From: Phytohabitans suffuscus
GTDB taxonomy: Bacteria; Actinomycetota; Actinomycetes; Mycobacteriales; Micromonosporaceae
Assembly (NCBI RefSeq): GCF_011764565.1
Contig: NZ_AP022871.1
Coordinates: 5,828,320-5,892,319, forward strand
DNA length: 64,000 nt
Direction: 5' to 3'
Within the stretch, counting starts at the first letter, position 1. Every line of letters starts with the position of its first letter. Below, one piece after another: positions 1 through 8,837 of the stretch. Under the pieces are notes generated by a model. That model worked only from the letters and a program-made list of their open reading frames with translations, ran no database searches and had not been told where the DNA came from. The position numbers were made by a program, and so were the translations under genes.

Positions 1-1
1 A

Positions 2-1897
2 GCCGGTCACCTGCTCGCGGCGACCTCGATAACCCCGCACCCAGATCGCGATCTCGTGCTGGTCCGGCTCTCGACGGCGATCAACGACGTGACGCCGGTC
101 GGACTCGCCACCACCGCGCCGGCGGCTGGTGAGACGCTGACCGTCACCGGTTATGGCCGTACCTCGACGCAGTGGGTTCCGGACCGGCTGCACCAGGCAT
201 CCTTCGCGATCCAGGACGTAGCCGCCACGTCGATCAACCTGGTCGGCGCCTCGACCGGGGCCACGATCTGCAAGGGCGACGCAGGCGGGCCGGTCTTGCG
301 GGACAACGCAGGCGTCCCCGAACTTGTGGCGATCAACAGCACCTCGTGGCAGAAGGGCTGCCTGGGCGAGATCGAGACCCGCGACGGCGCCACCGCCAAC
401 AGGGTGGACGACCTCAGCGCGTGGATCGGCGAGCAGACCGCGGACGTGCAGATATTCGGCGTACTGGCAGACGGCCGGCTGACCTACGCGGCCATCGAAT
501 CCGCCAGCGGCGACCTACGGGCCACCCGCGAGTCGACCACCTCTCTCGGCTTCGCGCCTAGGGCGATGGCAACCCTCAACGAGAACACGGTTCTGGTCAC
601 CAGCACGGCCGGCACGATGCACCGCGTGGACATCACCGGCTTGGCGCCGTTGACGTTCACGGTGACCCCGCTGTTCGGCGGCTGGTCCACCATCGACCGG
701 ATGACCTACGACGGGTACGGCTCGCTCTACGGCATCGTCAGCAGCACCAACCTGCTGCGCCGCTACACCTTGACCGCGCATAAGCCCGACGCGGCGGCGT
801 TCACCCGCTACACCGACATCGGGACCGGTTTCGGTCTCAAAGCGATCACCTCGCCAGGACCCGGCCGGATCCTCGGCAATGTCACCGACGGCCGGCTTCG
901 CTCCTACAAGATCAACGGCAACGGGACGGAGGCATGGTCGGCCGGCACCCTGGCGACTACGGGCTGGGCTGACCCGACCCAGTTGCTCTCCCCGGGCGGT
1001 GGCATCTACTACGCCCGCGGCGCCACCGGCCGGCTCGACCGCTACCGCGACCTCAATCCGTACGACGGCAGCGGCAGCGACATTCAGAGCTTCGCCGCCG
1101 ATCCGGTGAGCACGACCGGCTGGAACCAGGTAATGCTGTCCGTCCGCCCGTGGACCGGCCTCGTGTCGGTCTTCGGCACCCGGACCGACGGACGGCTGTC
1201 CTACACCGCATTCGACCCGGTCACCGGCGTCAAACGGATCAGCACCGTCTCGGCACAGACGCTCGGCTTCACCCCGAAAGCCATGGCCACCCTCAACTCC
1301 GACACCGTGCTGGTCACCACCACCGGCGGCGACCTGTACCGGGTCGACATCACCAGCTTCCAGCCGCTGCGCTACACCCGCACCGAACAGCGCCTCAGCG
1401 GCGGCTGGACACACGACCGGCTGGTCTACGACGGACACGGCTCACTGTTCGGCCAAGCCGGTAGCAGCATGCTCCGATACACGGTGACCAAACCAAAACC
1501 AGCCGACTCGAGTACCGACCTCACCAACCGCACCGTCATCGGAGCCAGCGGCTGGACATTGCAAACCCTCACCACAACCGGCAAAGGACACCTCCTGACC
1601 ACCGTCAGCGACGGCAGGCTACGCGCGTACACAGTGGACACAGCCAGCTCCTGGACCGCCGCCAACCTCGCCCTCACCGGCTGGAACGGGTTCACCTCAC
1701 TGGTCTCCCCAGGCGGTGGCCTCTACTACCGCCGCGACACCAACGGCGTATTGACCGGCTACCTCGACACCAGCCCGTTCGACGGCAGCGGCACCGACCT
1801 GGCCGCCTACCTACCGACAGGCACCACCAGCGACGGCTGGGACCCCATCCTCTCTGCCCTCCCGTACGACTCCTGGCCCGACAACACCCGACGCTGA
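2..1897 (+). CDS. Trypsin-fold (S1) secreted pseudo-protease with tachylectin-like repeats, 5' end cut by window
   Basis: The frame is open from the window edge, so the start, signal peptide and catalytic His lie upstream. The stretch DLVLVRL near nt 46-70 matches the S1 catalytic-Asp strand. The active-site motif at about nt 275-292 reads GDAGGP instead of GDSGGP, so the nucleophilic Ser is Ala and the domain is probably inactive. After about nt 440 there are two similar ~240-residue blocks, each with a DGRL(S/T)Y start, a PKAMATLN or PRAMATLN stretch and a PGGGxYY motif, as in tachylectin-2-type beta-propellers that bind sugars. Inference: an exported carbohydrate-binding protein built on a dead protease scaffold. 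It ends with TGA at 1895-1897. Confidence 0.85.
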   Translation, partial: AGHLLAATSITPHPDRDLVLVRLSTAINDVTPVGLATTAPAAGETLTVTGYGRTSTQWVPDRLHQASFAIQDVAATSINLVGASTGATICKGDAGGPVLRDNAGVPELVAINSTSWQKGCLGEIETRDGATANRVDDLSAWIGEQTADVQIFGVLADGRLTYAAIESASGDLRATRESTTSLGFAPRAMATLNENTVLVTSTAGTMHRVDITGLAPLTFTVTPLFGGWSTIDRMTYDGYGSLYGIVSSTNLLRRYTLTAHKPDAAAFTRYTDIGTGFGLKAITSPGPGRILGNVTDGRLRSYKINGNGTEAWSAGTLATTGWADPTQLLSPGGGIYYARGATGRLDRYRDLNPYDGSGSDIQSFAADPVSTTGWNQVMLSVRPWTGLVSVFGTRTDGRLSYTAFDPVTGVKRISTVSAQTLGFTPKAMATLNSDTVLVTTTGGDLYRVDITSFQPLRYTRTEQRLSGGWTHDRLVYDGHGSLFGQAGSSMLRYTVTKPKPADSSTDLTNRTVIGASGWTLQTLTTTGKGHLLTTVSDGRLRAYTVDTASSWTAANLALTGWNGFTSLVSPGGGLYYRRDTNGVLTGYLDTSPFDGSGTDLAAYLPTGTTSDGWDPILSALPYDSWPDNTRR

Positions 1898-2051
1898 CCG
1901 CCTCGCGCCGCAGGACCGGCACGTTCCACCTCCGGGCTGCGGACCGCAGCCATCGCCCCGTCATGGCGCACATCCTGGTCGACCGCCGAGCATGGTCCGC
2001 TTCACCGATCCCGCGACCACCTGAAATTCCTTGCTCTTTGGACGGGGCTTC

Positions 2052-2300
2052 ATGAAGGCAAACGTGCGTTTCAGAACACCGGTGGTTCCGCGCTCCGCCG
2101 CGCGGGCAGCCCTGTCCGCGACGGTGGCGGTGGTCGTCGGCGCCGGGCCGTCACTGCGGCGGGCGGCCGAGGCGGCACTACCCGGCTCCGGCGCGGAACC
2201 GCAGGCGCTCGTCGAAACGGGCCGGTCCGAGGCCCGGACGGCGGACGATCTTGATCTTTCTCGCGGCTGGCTGGCACGAGTTCGACGAAGGAAGTGGTAG
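2052..2300 (+). pseudogene. Truncated ALF-repeat secreted protein remnant
   Basis: An 82-codon frame starts at ATG 2052 with a basic start and a hydrophobic stretch (about residues 15-35) like a signal peptide. One ALF-type repeat follows (GPSLRRAAEAALPGSG, then a QALVETG segment), then a stop. The same repeat type fills the next gene, which begins 4 bp downstream. It looks like the 5' end of a second ALF-repeat gene that lost its body. It could also be expressed as a short secreted peptide. No recognisable domain other than the single repeat is present. Confidence 0.5.
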
Positions 2301-2303
2301 GGG

Positions 2304-5300
2304 ATGCGTGTGGTCTCGAAGGCAGTAGCGGTGGGCGCGGTTGGTTTGAGATCGGTGTCGTCGCGAGCCGGGACAGTGTTCGCAGGCGGGGCCGCAATGA
2401 TCGTTCTGATGTCGGCTTTCGTCGTTTCCAGTCCGGCTGCGGGGGCTGAACCGGATGTTGGCGTCGCGGAGAGCCGGGCCGACGTCGTACGGATACTGGA
2501 GTCCGCCGGTCCGGCAGCGTCCAGACTGGCCGAGGCGGCCCTGCTCGGCTCCGACGAGGACCTGCAACGGTTCATCGGAACGGGGCAGCACGAGGCGCAG
2601 CTCCAGGATGACCGAGTCCGGCTGGCGCAGCTCATGAGCATCAGCGGGCCGGCGATGACGCGGGATGGCCAGGGGCCGCTGGGCGGATCGGCCGCGGACG
2701 TACGCGAGTTCCTGTCGAACGGCTGGCAGGCTCCGGCGGCGCAGGACCGGCGGATCAAGGTCGCCGAACTGATCGCGAACGGTGGGCCGGCGATGTGGCA
2801 GGCCGGTCAGGCGGCGCTGCAGGGCAACGACGACGCGGTCAACGCCTTCCTGACCGACGGCCGCTACACCGCGCAGATCCAGGACGACCGGCTGGAGGTG
2901 GCTACGATCATGGCGACCGGCGGGGCTGAGGTCCGGCGGACCGCCCAGCTGGCGTTGACCGGTAAGGCAACGGATGTGCGGGAGTGGTTGGAGCGCGGTC
3001 AGCACAATGCTCGGGCACGTGACCAGGAAGTCGCGACGGTCGCCCAGTTGACCGAGTTGGCGCGCCAGTCACAGCAGCTCGCGGCAGACGAAACAGCGGC
3101 TGCCGAGGAGGCGTCCGAGCGGGCCGTCACGGCATCGCGTCTAGCGAAGGAGGCGGCACAACGCGCGGCCGCCGAAACCGCCGCAGCCCACGACTCAGCC
3201 GAGAAGGCCGCAGCCGCCGCTGGCCGTGCCGCAGACGCGGCGGCACGCGCGGCGGATGCCGCGAACGACGCGATCGGCGCGGCACGGGCGGCGAACAACG
3301 CGGCGCGGCTGGCCGCGAACGCCGCGTCGCGGGCGGCGTCGGCCGCTGCTGCGGCGGGTCGGGCCGCGAGCCGTGCCCACGGCGCAGCTGCCGCCGCCGC
3401 CACGGACGCGGCCAAGGCCCGGCAGGCGCGCGAGGCTGCGCAGGCGGCCCGGGACGCGGCTGCGGCGGTGAATGGCGTACTGCCCAGCGTGCTGCAGGCC
3501 AGTCGGGCCGCCGAGGCGGCCGCGGCGGCGGTGGGAGCGGCGCGCGGCGCCGCGGCGAACGCCCTCGCCGCGGCGTCCGCGGCTGACCAGGCCGGTGGGC
3601 AGGCGAACGTGGCCGAGCGAGAGGCACGCCGGGCGCGCCAGCAGGCTGCCCGCGCGCGGGCGCTGGCCAACACCGCCGATCGCGCGGCCGACCGGGCGGA
3701 GGCGTTGGCGCGGCAATCCGCTGCGGCGGCACGACAGGCGCACCAATTCGCGGTGGATGCGGCGCGGCATGCCACGGCGGCTGCCCAAGCGGCGGACCAG
3801 GCGGCCGAACACGCCGGCGACGCCGAGACTGCGGCGGCTGAGTCGACTCGGCACGCGGCCGCGGCGCAACGGGCGGCGGACATGGCCACTGCCGCGGCCG
3901 AACAGGCCGACCTGGTGGACCGCACGTCGCGGGCAGCCGACACGGAGCGGCTGGAAACCGAACGCGACCAGGCCAAGACGGAAGCCGCCGAGCTGCGGCA
4001 GGAGAAAGAGGCGCAGCCGCAGGAGCCGCTCTGGGACACGCCGGAGTTGGACCGGGTCGACGCTGAAACTCAGGCCCTTCTGCAGGCCGCCTCCGCGCCG
4101 GAAGCCCCCGCTACCCTCGTGCTCGACAAGGGACGACGGGCGGCGTTGCGTCTGATGAGTTCCGGCGGCCCCTGGACGCGGTCAGCGGCCGAGGAGGCGC
4201 TCGCGGGTGGCGAGGCGGAGATGCGCGCCTTCCTCACCTCGGGCCGGCTGATCGCGGCCGAGCAGGACGACCGTGGCCGGGTGTCGCAACTGGCAGTCGA
4301 CACCGACCGCGCGGGCCTGAAAGCCGCCGCCGACACCCTGCTCGCCACTGGCACCCACGCCGAGATAGTCCAGTTCCTGCTCCTGCCGTTGTACGAGGGC
4401 AAGGTGCAAGACGACCGGGTCGCCATCGCGACGGTAATGGCGGCCGGAGGCCCCGCCACCAGCGCCGCAGCCCAAGCCGCCCTCAACGGCTCGGTGGCCG
4501 AGGCGCACGAGTTCCTGCGTACCGGGCAGCATGTTGCCCGGGAGCAGGACGACCGGGTCGCCGTCGCGACGATCATGCAGGGCGCCGGACCGGAACTGCT
4601 CGCGTCGGCACAGATCGCATTGGCCGGGCCGCGCGAGTTTGCCCGGCAGTTCATCGAGGTGGAGCAGTACACGGCCGCTCAGCGGGATCACGACACAGCG
4701 GTGCACGTGGCAACGGTGCGCAGTTACGTCGCCCAAAGCGCGGAGTACGCGGCGACCGCCCAGGCCGACGCGGCCCGCGCCGCCGAGGTGGCCGCGATCG
4801 CGCGGCAGGCCGCGCAGGAAGCGGCCGGGCACGCCCAGCGCGCCCGGGACTTGGCCGACGAGGCGGCCGGGCACGCCCAGCGGGCGGCGCAGTCCGCCGC
4901 GCAGGCCAAGCGGTCCGCGGATCAGGCCGCCCAGTCCGCCCAGGTCGCGCGCCAGGCGGCCAACTCGGCAAAGACGGCCGCGCGTTCGGCCGAAGCATCC
5001 GCGGTTCGTGCCGCGAACTCCTCGCGGAGCGCGCGGACCTCCGCCAACTGGGCCTACACGGCCGCTGCCCAGGCCCGGGCCTCCGCGCTGGCCGCCGGCA
5101 AGGACGCCGCCGAGGCGATGGCCGCGGCGCAGTCGGCCTTCGACACCGTCCGCGAGAAGGTCCGGCTTGAGGAGGCAGCCAACCGGACGGGCGGGGTGGA
5201 GGAGGTCTTCTTCGGCCAACAGCCGGACGGGCACGTGCGGGGCACCCAGCAGACCGGTGCTACCGCGCCGGGCAACGGCACCGTGATCTTCCGGCTGTTC

Positions 5301-5879
5301 ATCAGTGACGACAAGTTCTACTGCCCGGTGGACTACCCGTTGTGCGGGATCGGCGACGGTCGATCATTCTCCGACCAGGCCGGCGCTGGCTACCGCGTGG
5401 TGGTGGCCTGGGACACCGCCACCGGCAAGCTGAGCATCACCGCGGCGCCGAGTTGTCTGGGATCGGGCTACTGCTCGCCACCCCGGCCGATCGGGGAAGG
5501 CAACAACCTGCGGGTGATCCTGGCGGCAAACGGTCGGCTTGAGTTGGAAATCGAGGCCCAGTCCTCCATGCCCGGACTTCCGGTGATCAACCAGCGTATC
5601 GGCATCGAGATCAAACCTGATTCGACCACGGTCCGGATTGAAGGTGACCCCTACCCCGACTTCGAAGCCGTCCGTTTCCGCGACAACAGCAGTATCGGCG
5701 AGATGCTGGCCCAGACGTCGCACCGCAATCCGGGGGGCCCGGCGGTGCAGTTGTCTGACATAACGCCGAACCGGAAGTTGACGTGGGTAAACGGTGGCGG
5801 ACGGGACCTCGCGCTGGAGTACTACCTGCTTCAGAAGGAGTACTGCCGAATCGCCCCGCACATGTCGATATGCCAGTGA
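2304..5879 (+). CDS. Large secreted ALF-repeat / alanine-rich coiled-coil protein
   Basis: This is a 1191-residue protein. ATG 2304 is preceded by GGTAGGGG. A signal peptide precedes AGAEPD (about residue 48). Four ALF repeats (pattern GPAxxxAAxxALxGS...FLxTGQ...QDDR) lie at about residues 55-235. A very Ala-rich helical coiled coil spans about 235-560, four more ALF repeats about 605-790, and a second Ala-rich coil about 800-955. A non-repetitive C-terminal domain of about 230 residues carries several Cys. ALF repeats are short repeats of unknown function found in actinobacterial secreted proteins, sometimes with variable C-terminal domains. The C-terminal domain is not recognised; a toxin or adhesin tip is possible but unproven. 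The next gene overlaps its stop. Confidence 0.85.
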   Translation: MRVVSKAVAVGAVGLRSVSSRAGTVFAGGAAMIVLMSAFVVSSPAAGAEPDVGVAESRADVVRILESAGPAASRLAEAALLGSDEDLQRFIGTGQHEAQLQDDRVRLAQLMSISGPAMTRDGQGPLGGSAADVREFLSNGWQAPAAQDRRIKVAELIANGGPAMWQAGQAALQGNDDAVNAFLTDGRYTAQIQDDRLEVATIMATGGAEVRRTAQLALTGKATDVREWLERGQHNARARDQEVATVAQLTELARQSQQLAADETAAAEEASERAVTASRLAKEAAQRAAAETAAAHDSAEKAAAAAGRAADAAARAADAANDAIGAARAANNAARLAANAASRAASAAAAAGRAASRAHGAAAAAATDAAKARQAREAAQAARDAAAAVNGVLPSVLQASRAAEAAAAAVGAARGAAANALAAASAADQAGGQANVAEREARRARQQAARARALANTADRAADRAEALARQSAAAARQAHQFAVDAARHATAAAQAADQAAEHAGDAETAAAESTRHAAAAQRAADMATAAAEQADLVDRTSRAADTERLETERDQAKTEAAELRQEKEAQPQEPLWDTPELDRVDAETQALLQAASAPEAPATLVLDKGRRAALRLMSSGGPWTRSAAEEALAGGEAEMRAFLTSGRLIAAEQDDRGRVSQLAVDTDRAGLKAAADTLLATGTHAEIVQFLLLPLYEGKVQDDRVAIATVMAAGGPATSAAAQAALNGSVAEAHEFLRTGQHVAREQDDRVAVATIMQGAGPELLASAQIALAGPREFARQFIEVEQYTAAQRDHDTAVHVATVRSYVAQSAEYAATAQADAARAAEVAAIARQAAQEAAGHAQRARDLADEAAGHAQRAAQSAAQAKRSADQAAQSAQVARQAANSAKTAARSAEASAVRAANSSRSARTSANWAYTAAAQARASALAAGKDAAEAMAAAQSAFDTVREKVRLEEAANRTGGVEEVFFGQQPDGHVRGTQQTGATAPGNGTVIFRLFISDDKFYCPVDYPLCGIGDGRSFSDQAGAGYRVVVAWDTATGKLSITAAPSCLGSGYCSPPRPIGEGNNLRVILAANGRLELEIEAQSSMPGLPVINQRIGIEIKPDSTTVRIEGDPYPDFEAVRFRDNSSIGEMLAQTSHRNPGGPAVQLSDITPNRKLTWVNGGGRDLALEYYLLQKEYCRIAPHMSICQ

Positions 5880-6370
5880 CAGTAGAACTTGATCGTCGAG
5901 AGATTGGTGATTTCCAGGTGGGAGGGCTTCGGGGACTGTCCTGGCCGCTGTTCGTGGTGACCTACCTCGCGCTCTACGCCATATTCCTTGGGATCGGCGC
6001 GCTCGCGGGTTTCCTGATCGGCAGTCCGGATCCGAGCGTGGAGGGCTTCGTCGTCGAAGGCGTACTCGCGGCCTGGTTTGTCGTTCCGTTCCGGCTGCTG
6101 CCCTTCGCGGTGGCGCTGACCCTGCTGTATCCGCTCCACAAGCTGAGGCCCTTGTGGTTCAGAGTCGCTGCCGTCGTCCTGTGCTGTCTGCCGCTGACAT
6201 GTGTATTCGAGGTGCGGCAACTCACGTACTACCTACCCATCAACGTGCTCGTCGCATTGATCATGCAACAACCGGACGACCCATCCCGGCACGTGGTCGG
6301 TAGCCACTTTCCAGGAATGGACCCCCCGGTGGCGAGCCACGATCCCGCAAACGCTGGAAGGCATGGCTGA
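5870..6370 (+). CDS. Small multi-pass membrane protein coupled to the ALF protein
   Basis: ATG 5870 lies inside the last codons of the ALF gene, whose stop is at 5877-5879. No Shine-Dalgarno is seen, so translation is probably coupled. The 166-residue product has about four hydrophobic segments: WPLFVVTYLALYAIFLGIGA, a second near AAWFVVPFRLLPFAVALTLL, a third near VAAVVLCCLPLTCV and a weaker one near LPINVLVALIM. The tail is polar. No family is recognised. Position and coupling suggest it works with the ALF protein, for example as an anchor, secretion helper or immunity protein; this is inference only. Confidence 0.65.
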   Translation: MPVTVELDRREIGDFQVGGLRGLSWPLFVVTYLALYAIFLGIGALAGFLIGSPDPSVEGFVVEGVLAAWFVVPFRLLPFAVALTLLYPLHKLRPLWFRVAAVVLCCLPLTCVFEVRQLTYYLPINVLVALIMQQPDDPSRHVVGSHFPGMDPPVASHDPANAGRHG

Positions 6371-6849
6371 TGCAACTCAACAAGAAGACCTTGACGGGCC
6401 TGGCGGCGCTGGGTGGCGTGGCTGTGCTTGGCGTGCCACGCATAGCCTCGGCGGCGGTGTCCGACCTCGATGCCGCAGATGGGATGCCCTGGATTGTTGA
6501 GGACTACTCCTACCCAGGGGCGGCCGAGATCGAGGCTACGAGGGGAATCAAGCTCGTCAAGGGCGATGGCGGCATCGTCCTCGCGGACTGCGACGGTGAT
6601 ACCGACTTGATCAGCGTGGAAAGCATTGGTCGGGAGTGGTTCTGCTTCCAGGCGCGGCGCGACAACGGCTGGTTGAGCCTGCGGCTGGACCGAGTCTTTC
6701 TGATCGGTGCCGGTGGGCAGGACGTGTCGGCCAAGGTCGTCGCGAATGGAACCGAGCAGGACGTACAGATTCCCGAGGGAGAACTTCGGCCGATCGGCAT
6801 CGGGGATCCGAACTACGGCGTGCTCCTGGAACTGCGGACGACGCCGTGA
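6370..6849 (+). CDS. Secreted hypothetical protein
   Basis: ATG 6370 shares a base with the preceding TGA (TGATG), so the three genes from 2304 form one translational unit. The 159-residue product starts MQLNKKTLTGLAALGGVAVL and has a typical Sec signal peptide ending near ASA (about residue 28). The mature part is acidic and beta-rich, with two Cys (about residues 78 and 95) that could form a disulfide. No family is recognised. It is the third member of the ALF operon and probably acts outside the cell. Confidence 0.65.
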   Translation: MQLNKKTLTGLAALGGVAVLGVPRIASAAVSDLDAADGMPWIVEDYSYPGAAEIEATRGIKLVKGDGGIVLADCDGDTDLISVESIGREWFCFQARRDNGWLSLRLDRVFLIGAGGQDVSAKVVANGTEQDVQIPEGELRPIGIGDPNYGVLLELRTTP

Positions 6850-6949
6850 TCGGGTCGGACGCAGGACCGCCGGATGCTCGGAGAGGGGTCAGGATAACGG
6901 TGTGACTGGATCCTGTTGAGTGTCTACTTTCGACCTGCGGGTAGCCTGG

Positions 6950-7257
6950 TGATCGTCGCCGCGGACAGGCCCGACCCGCTGCCCAGGAAGCTCTCCGCTG
7001 CCGCTCGCCGGTGGCATCGTCGACGCGTTTGTCGTTGACCCGCGGCGCGACCACCTCCACCGTGCCGGCCGACGTGAGCACCTGTCGTGGCCGGGCATGG
7101 CCGTTATGTACCACCAACCGCCGGCCGTCCTCGTCGAGCTGGTCGGCGTGGGCCGCGATGGGCGTTGGCGACGTCGCGGCGTACGGCGTGGCCGCCGAAG
7201 CGGTGTACTCGTCCCTCCCGCTGTTCGAAGTCGACGGGGTTGGCGGGGACGTTTCAC
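6950..7257 (-). pseudogene. IS256-family (mutator) transposase fragment
   Basis: The minus strand from about 7160 to 7010 reads AAHADQLDEDGRRLVVHNG followed by VEVVAPRVNDKRVD and ATGERQR. This is the N-terminal region of actinobacterial IS256-type transposases. A frameshift lies just upstream near 7165, where DVANA would continue into the IAAHAD segment. After the GERQR stretch the similarity stops, so the DDE catalytic core is missing. It is a dead remnant with no inverted repeats recognised. Confidence 0.6.
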
Positions 7258-7325
7258 GGCCGAGACCCGGCCAACCGGTCTAAAACGACGTGGGTGGCGC
7301 TTTGATCACAGGGGCGGCGCGCGGC

Positions 7326-7360
7326 GACGGCCCGCCGCGCTAGGGGCGGGGCGGGCCGTC
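7326..7360. terminator. Strong inverted repeat downstream of the A-B-A operon
   Basis: A perfect 11-bp stem, GACGGCCCGCC (7326-7336) with GGCGGGCCGTC (7350-7360), encloses a 13-nt loop. It sits 12 bp past the stop of the minus-strand gene ending at 7372. No T-run is obvious, which is usual for actinomycete terminators. Confidence 0.65.
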
Positions 7361-7371
7361 TCGTGCGGGGA

Positions 7372-8011
7372 CTACCTGCCAGCGCGGGCCGACTGGAGGC
7401 CGGGAAGGGCGTTCTGGGCTACCCAGCGGCTGGTGTCGCGGGTGGCCTCCTTGCTGACCTGGGCGCGGTCGATCGCGGGGCCACGCAGCCTGCCGAGGCA
7501 GTACAACTCGGTCTGGCTGGCGCGGTCGCCGTTGTACGCGACGCAGGTGTTGGTGATCTCGACGGTGACTGGGCGGCCCATCGAGTCGTACTCCCTGATT
7601 GTCGAGTCGCCGCACGTGGGGGCGAGCTTGGTGACGACCGACTGGTAGCCGGCGATCAGCCCGTCCAGCAGTGCGGCGGTGGAGAGGCCGTACTTGGCGA
7701 AGCCGACCATGGCGATCGAGCTGTCGATCTGGGCGATCTTCGTTACGGCGGCCTCCGTGCAGGCCTCCACATCGGCGGTGGCGATCGTGTCGATGTGGTT
7801 GAGGATCTCCTGCTTGGAGCTCTCCACGGCGGCGATGATCTGCTGGGTGGCCTGTGCGAGGCCGCTACCGCCCCCACCGGTGTTGAGACTCTGTATCACC
7901 GATACCCACGACGGCGGCCCAGTCCAGCCACGCCGCCTTCGCGGGCCGCGCCGTGCCGCTGACCGTGATGACGACGGCGGCGACCAGGCCGGTGGCGAGT
8001 CTGCGTCTCAT
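7372..8011 (-). pseudogene. Secreted type-A paralogue, internally deleted and frameshifted
   Basis: ATG 8011 follows a good GGAGGAG site. The start MRRRLATGLVAAVV and TARPAKA form a signal peptide. Near 7900 the frame shifts by one base before the SLNTGGGG linker. The rest matches the copies at 8837-9627 and 61525-62343: the motif EILNHIDTIA, a Cys after VEA, then APTC and TCVAYNGD, and a C-terminal ALPGLQ stretch. About 46 codons between AQIDS and SIAM are absent relative to the 9627 copy, removing one conserved Cys. It is probably non-functional unless the frameshift is an assembly error. Confidence 0.65.
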
Positions 8012-8030
8012 GTGCACACTCCTCCGGGGA

Positions 8031-8837
8031 CTATGGAAGGGTGACGCCCTCGCGGACCAGCACTTCCAGTGCCCGCTCGGCGAGCTCCCGCGCGGTGCCG
8101 GCCATCAGGAAGTCGTGGACGAACGCCGCGTCGATCCGCCCTGGAAGCGGCGCTCCACCGTCCACTGTGTACGTGTTGGTGGTCGCCGTGTACACCGCCC
8201 GTACCGTCCGGCCGTCGTACTCGCAGACGTATGAGATCACGCCGGCGTTCGGCATGCCGGTGTACTCACAGGAGGGTGTCATCGCCTGGATGAGCTGCTC
8301 CAGTCCCTGCCGGAAGTAGCGCCGCGGCCCCGGCGCGATGTTCGTGCCCTCGTCCGCGTCGACCGTGACGTACGCGGTGTTGAGCTCGGTGAACAGCGCG
8401 ATCATCGCGCGGCTTACCGTGTCCAGCGCGGCGTCGTTGCCGCTGACCGTGGCGATGTGCGCCTTCGCCGCGAACGCCGCGTCGTGCATGCTGTTGATGG
8501 CCGCGCCGGCCAGCCACGGCACCCGCAGCAGCTCGACCTTGGTCAGCGCGGCTTCTGCCTTGCCCTTCAGCTCGTTGGTCACCTGACTGTCCAGGCGGTC
8601 GAGCAGGTCCACCTTGGACCCGTTGACCGCCCCGACGATCTCCTGGATCAGCGCGGTCGCCTCGGTCGGGGTGAGACCGTCCCGCCCCTTGTCGAACGCG
8701 CTGATCAGCAGGTCGATGTACGGCCAGTAGTTGGCGTTGTCCGCCGCCTTCGCGGGTGTCACCGTCCCGAAGAGCAGCAGGGACAGTGACAGCGCCGCGG
8801 CGGCGAGGCCGCGCAGCGTCCTCCTCCTCATCATCAT
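8031..8837 (-). CDS. Secreted type-B helical protein
   Basis: ATG 8837 overlaps the TGA of the upstream gene (8839-8837), so the two are coupled. The product has 268 residues: three Met and an Arg run, a long hydrophobic signal peptide ending TPAKAA (about residue 30), then a mostly helical body with the motif LIQEIVGAVNGSKVDLLDRL. That motif is analogous to the helix of the type-A proteins. The C-terminal third has two Cys (TPSC and YVC). No database family is recognised. The same gene class occurs intact at 60725-61519 beside another type-A gene. Function unknown, probably extracellular. Confidence 0.75.
   Translation of the reverse strand: MMMRRRTLRGLAAAALSLSLLLFGTVTPAKAADNANYWPYIDLLISAFDKGRDGLTPTEATALIQEIVGAVNGSKVDLLDRLDSQVTNELKGKAEAALTKVELLRVPWLAGAAINSMHDAAFAAKAHIATVSGNDAALDTVSRAMIALFTELNTAYVTVDADEGTNIAPGPRRYFRQGLEQLIQAMTPSCEYTGMPNAGVISYVCEYDGRTVRAVYTATTNTYTVDGGAPLPGRIDAAFVHDFLMAGTARELAERALEVLVREGVTLP

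Noticed and set aside
515..1438. Long minus-strand open frame opposite the lectin-protease gene
   Set aside because: It is an antisense by-product of high GC third positions; the protein is Gly/Val/Arg-rich without domain or ribosome binding site.
2999..4039. Ala/Ser/Arg-rich minus-strand frame opposite the ALF coiled coil
   Set aside because: It mirrors the Ala-rich plus-strand gene and has no independent coding signal.
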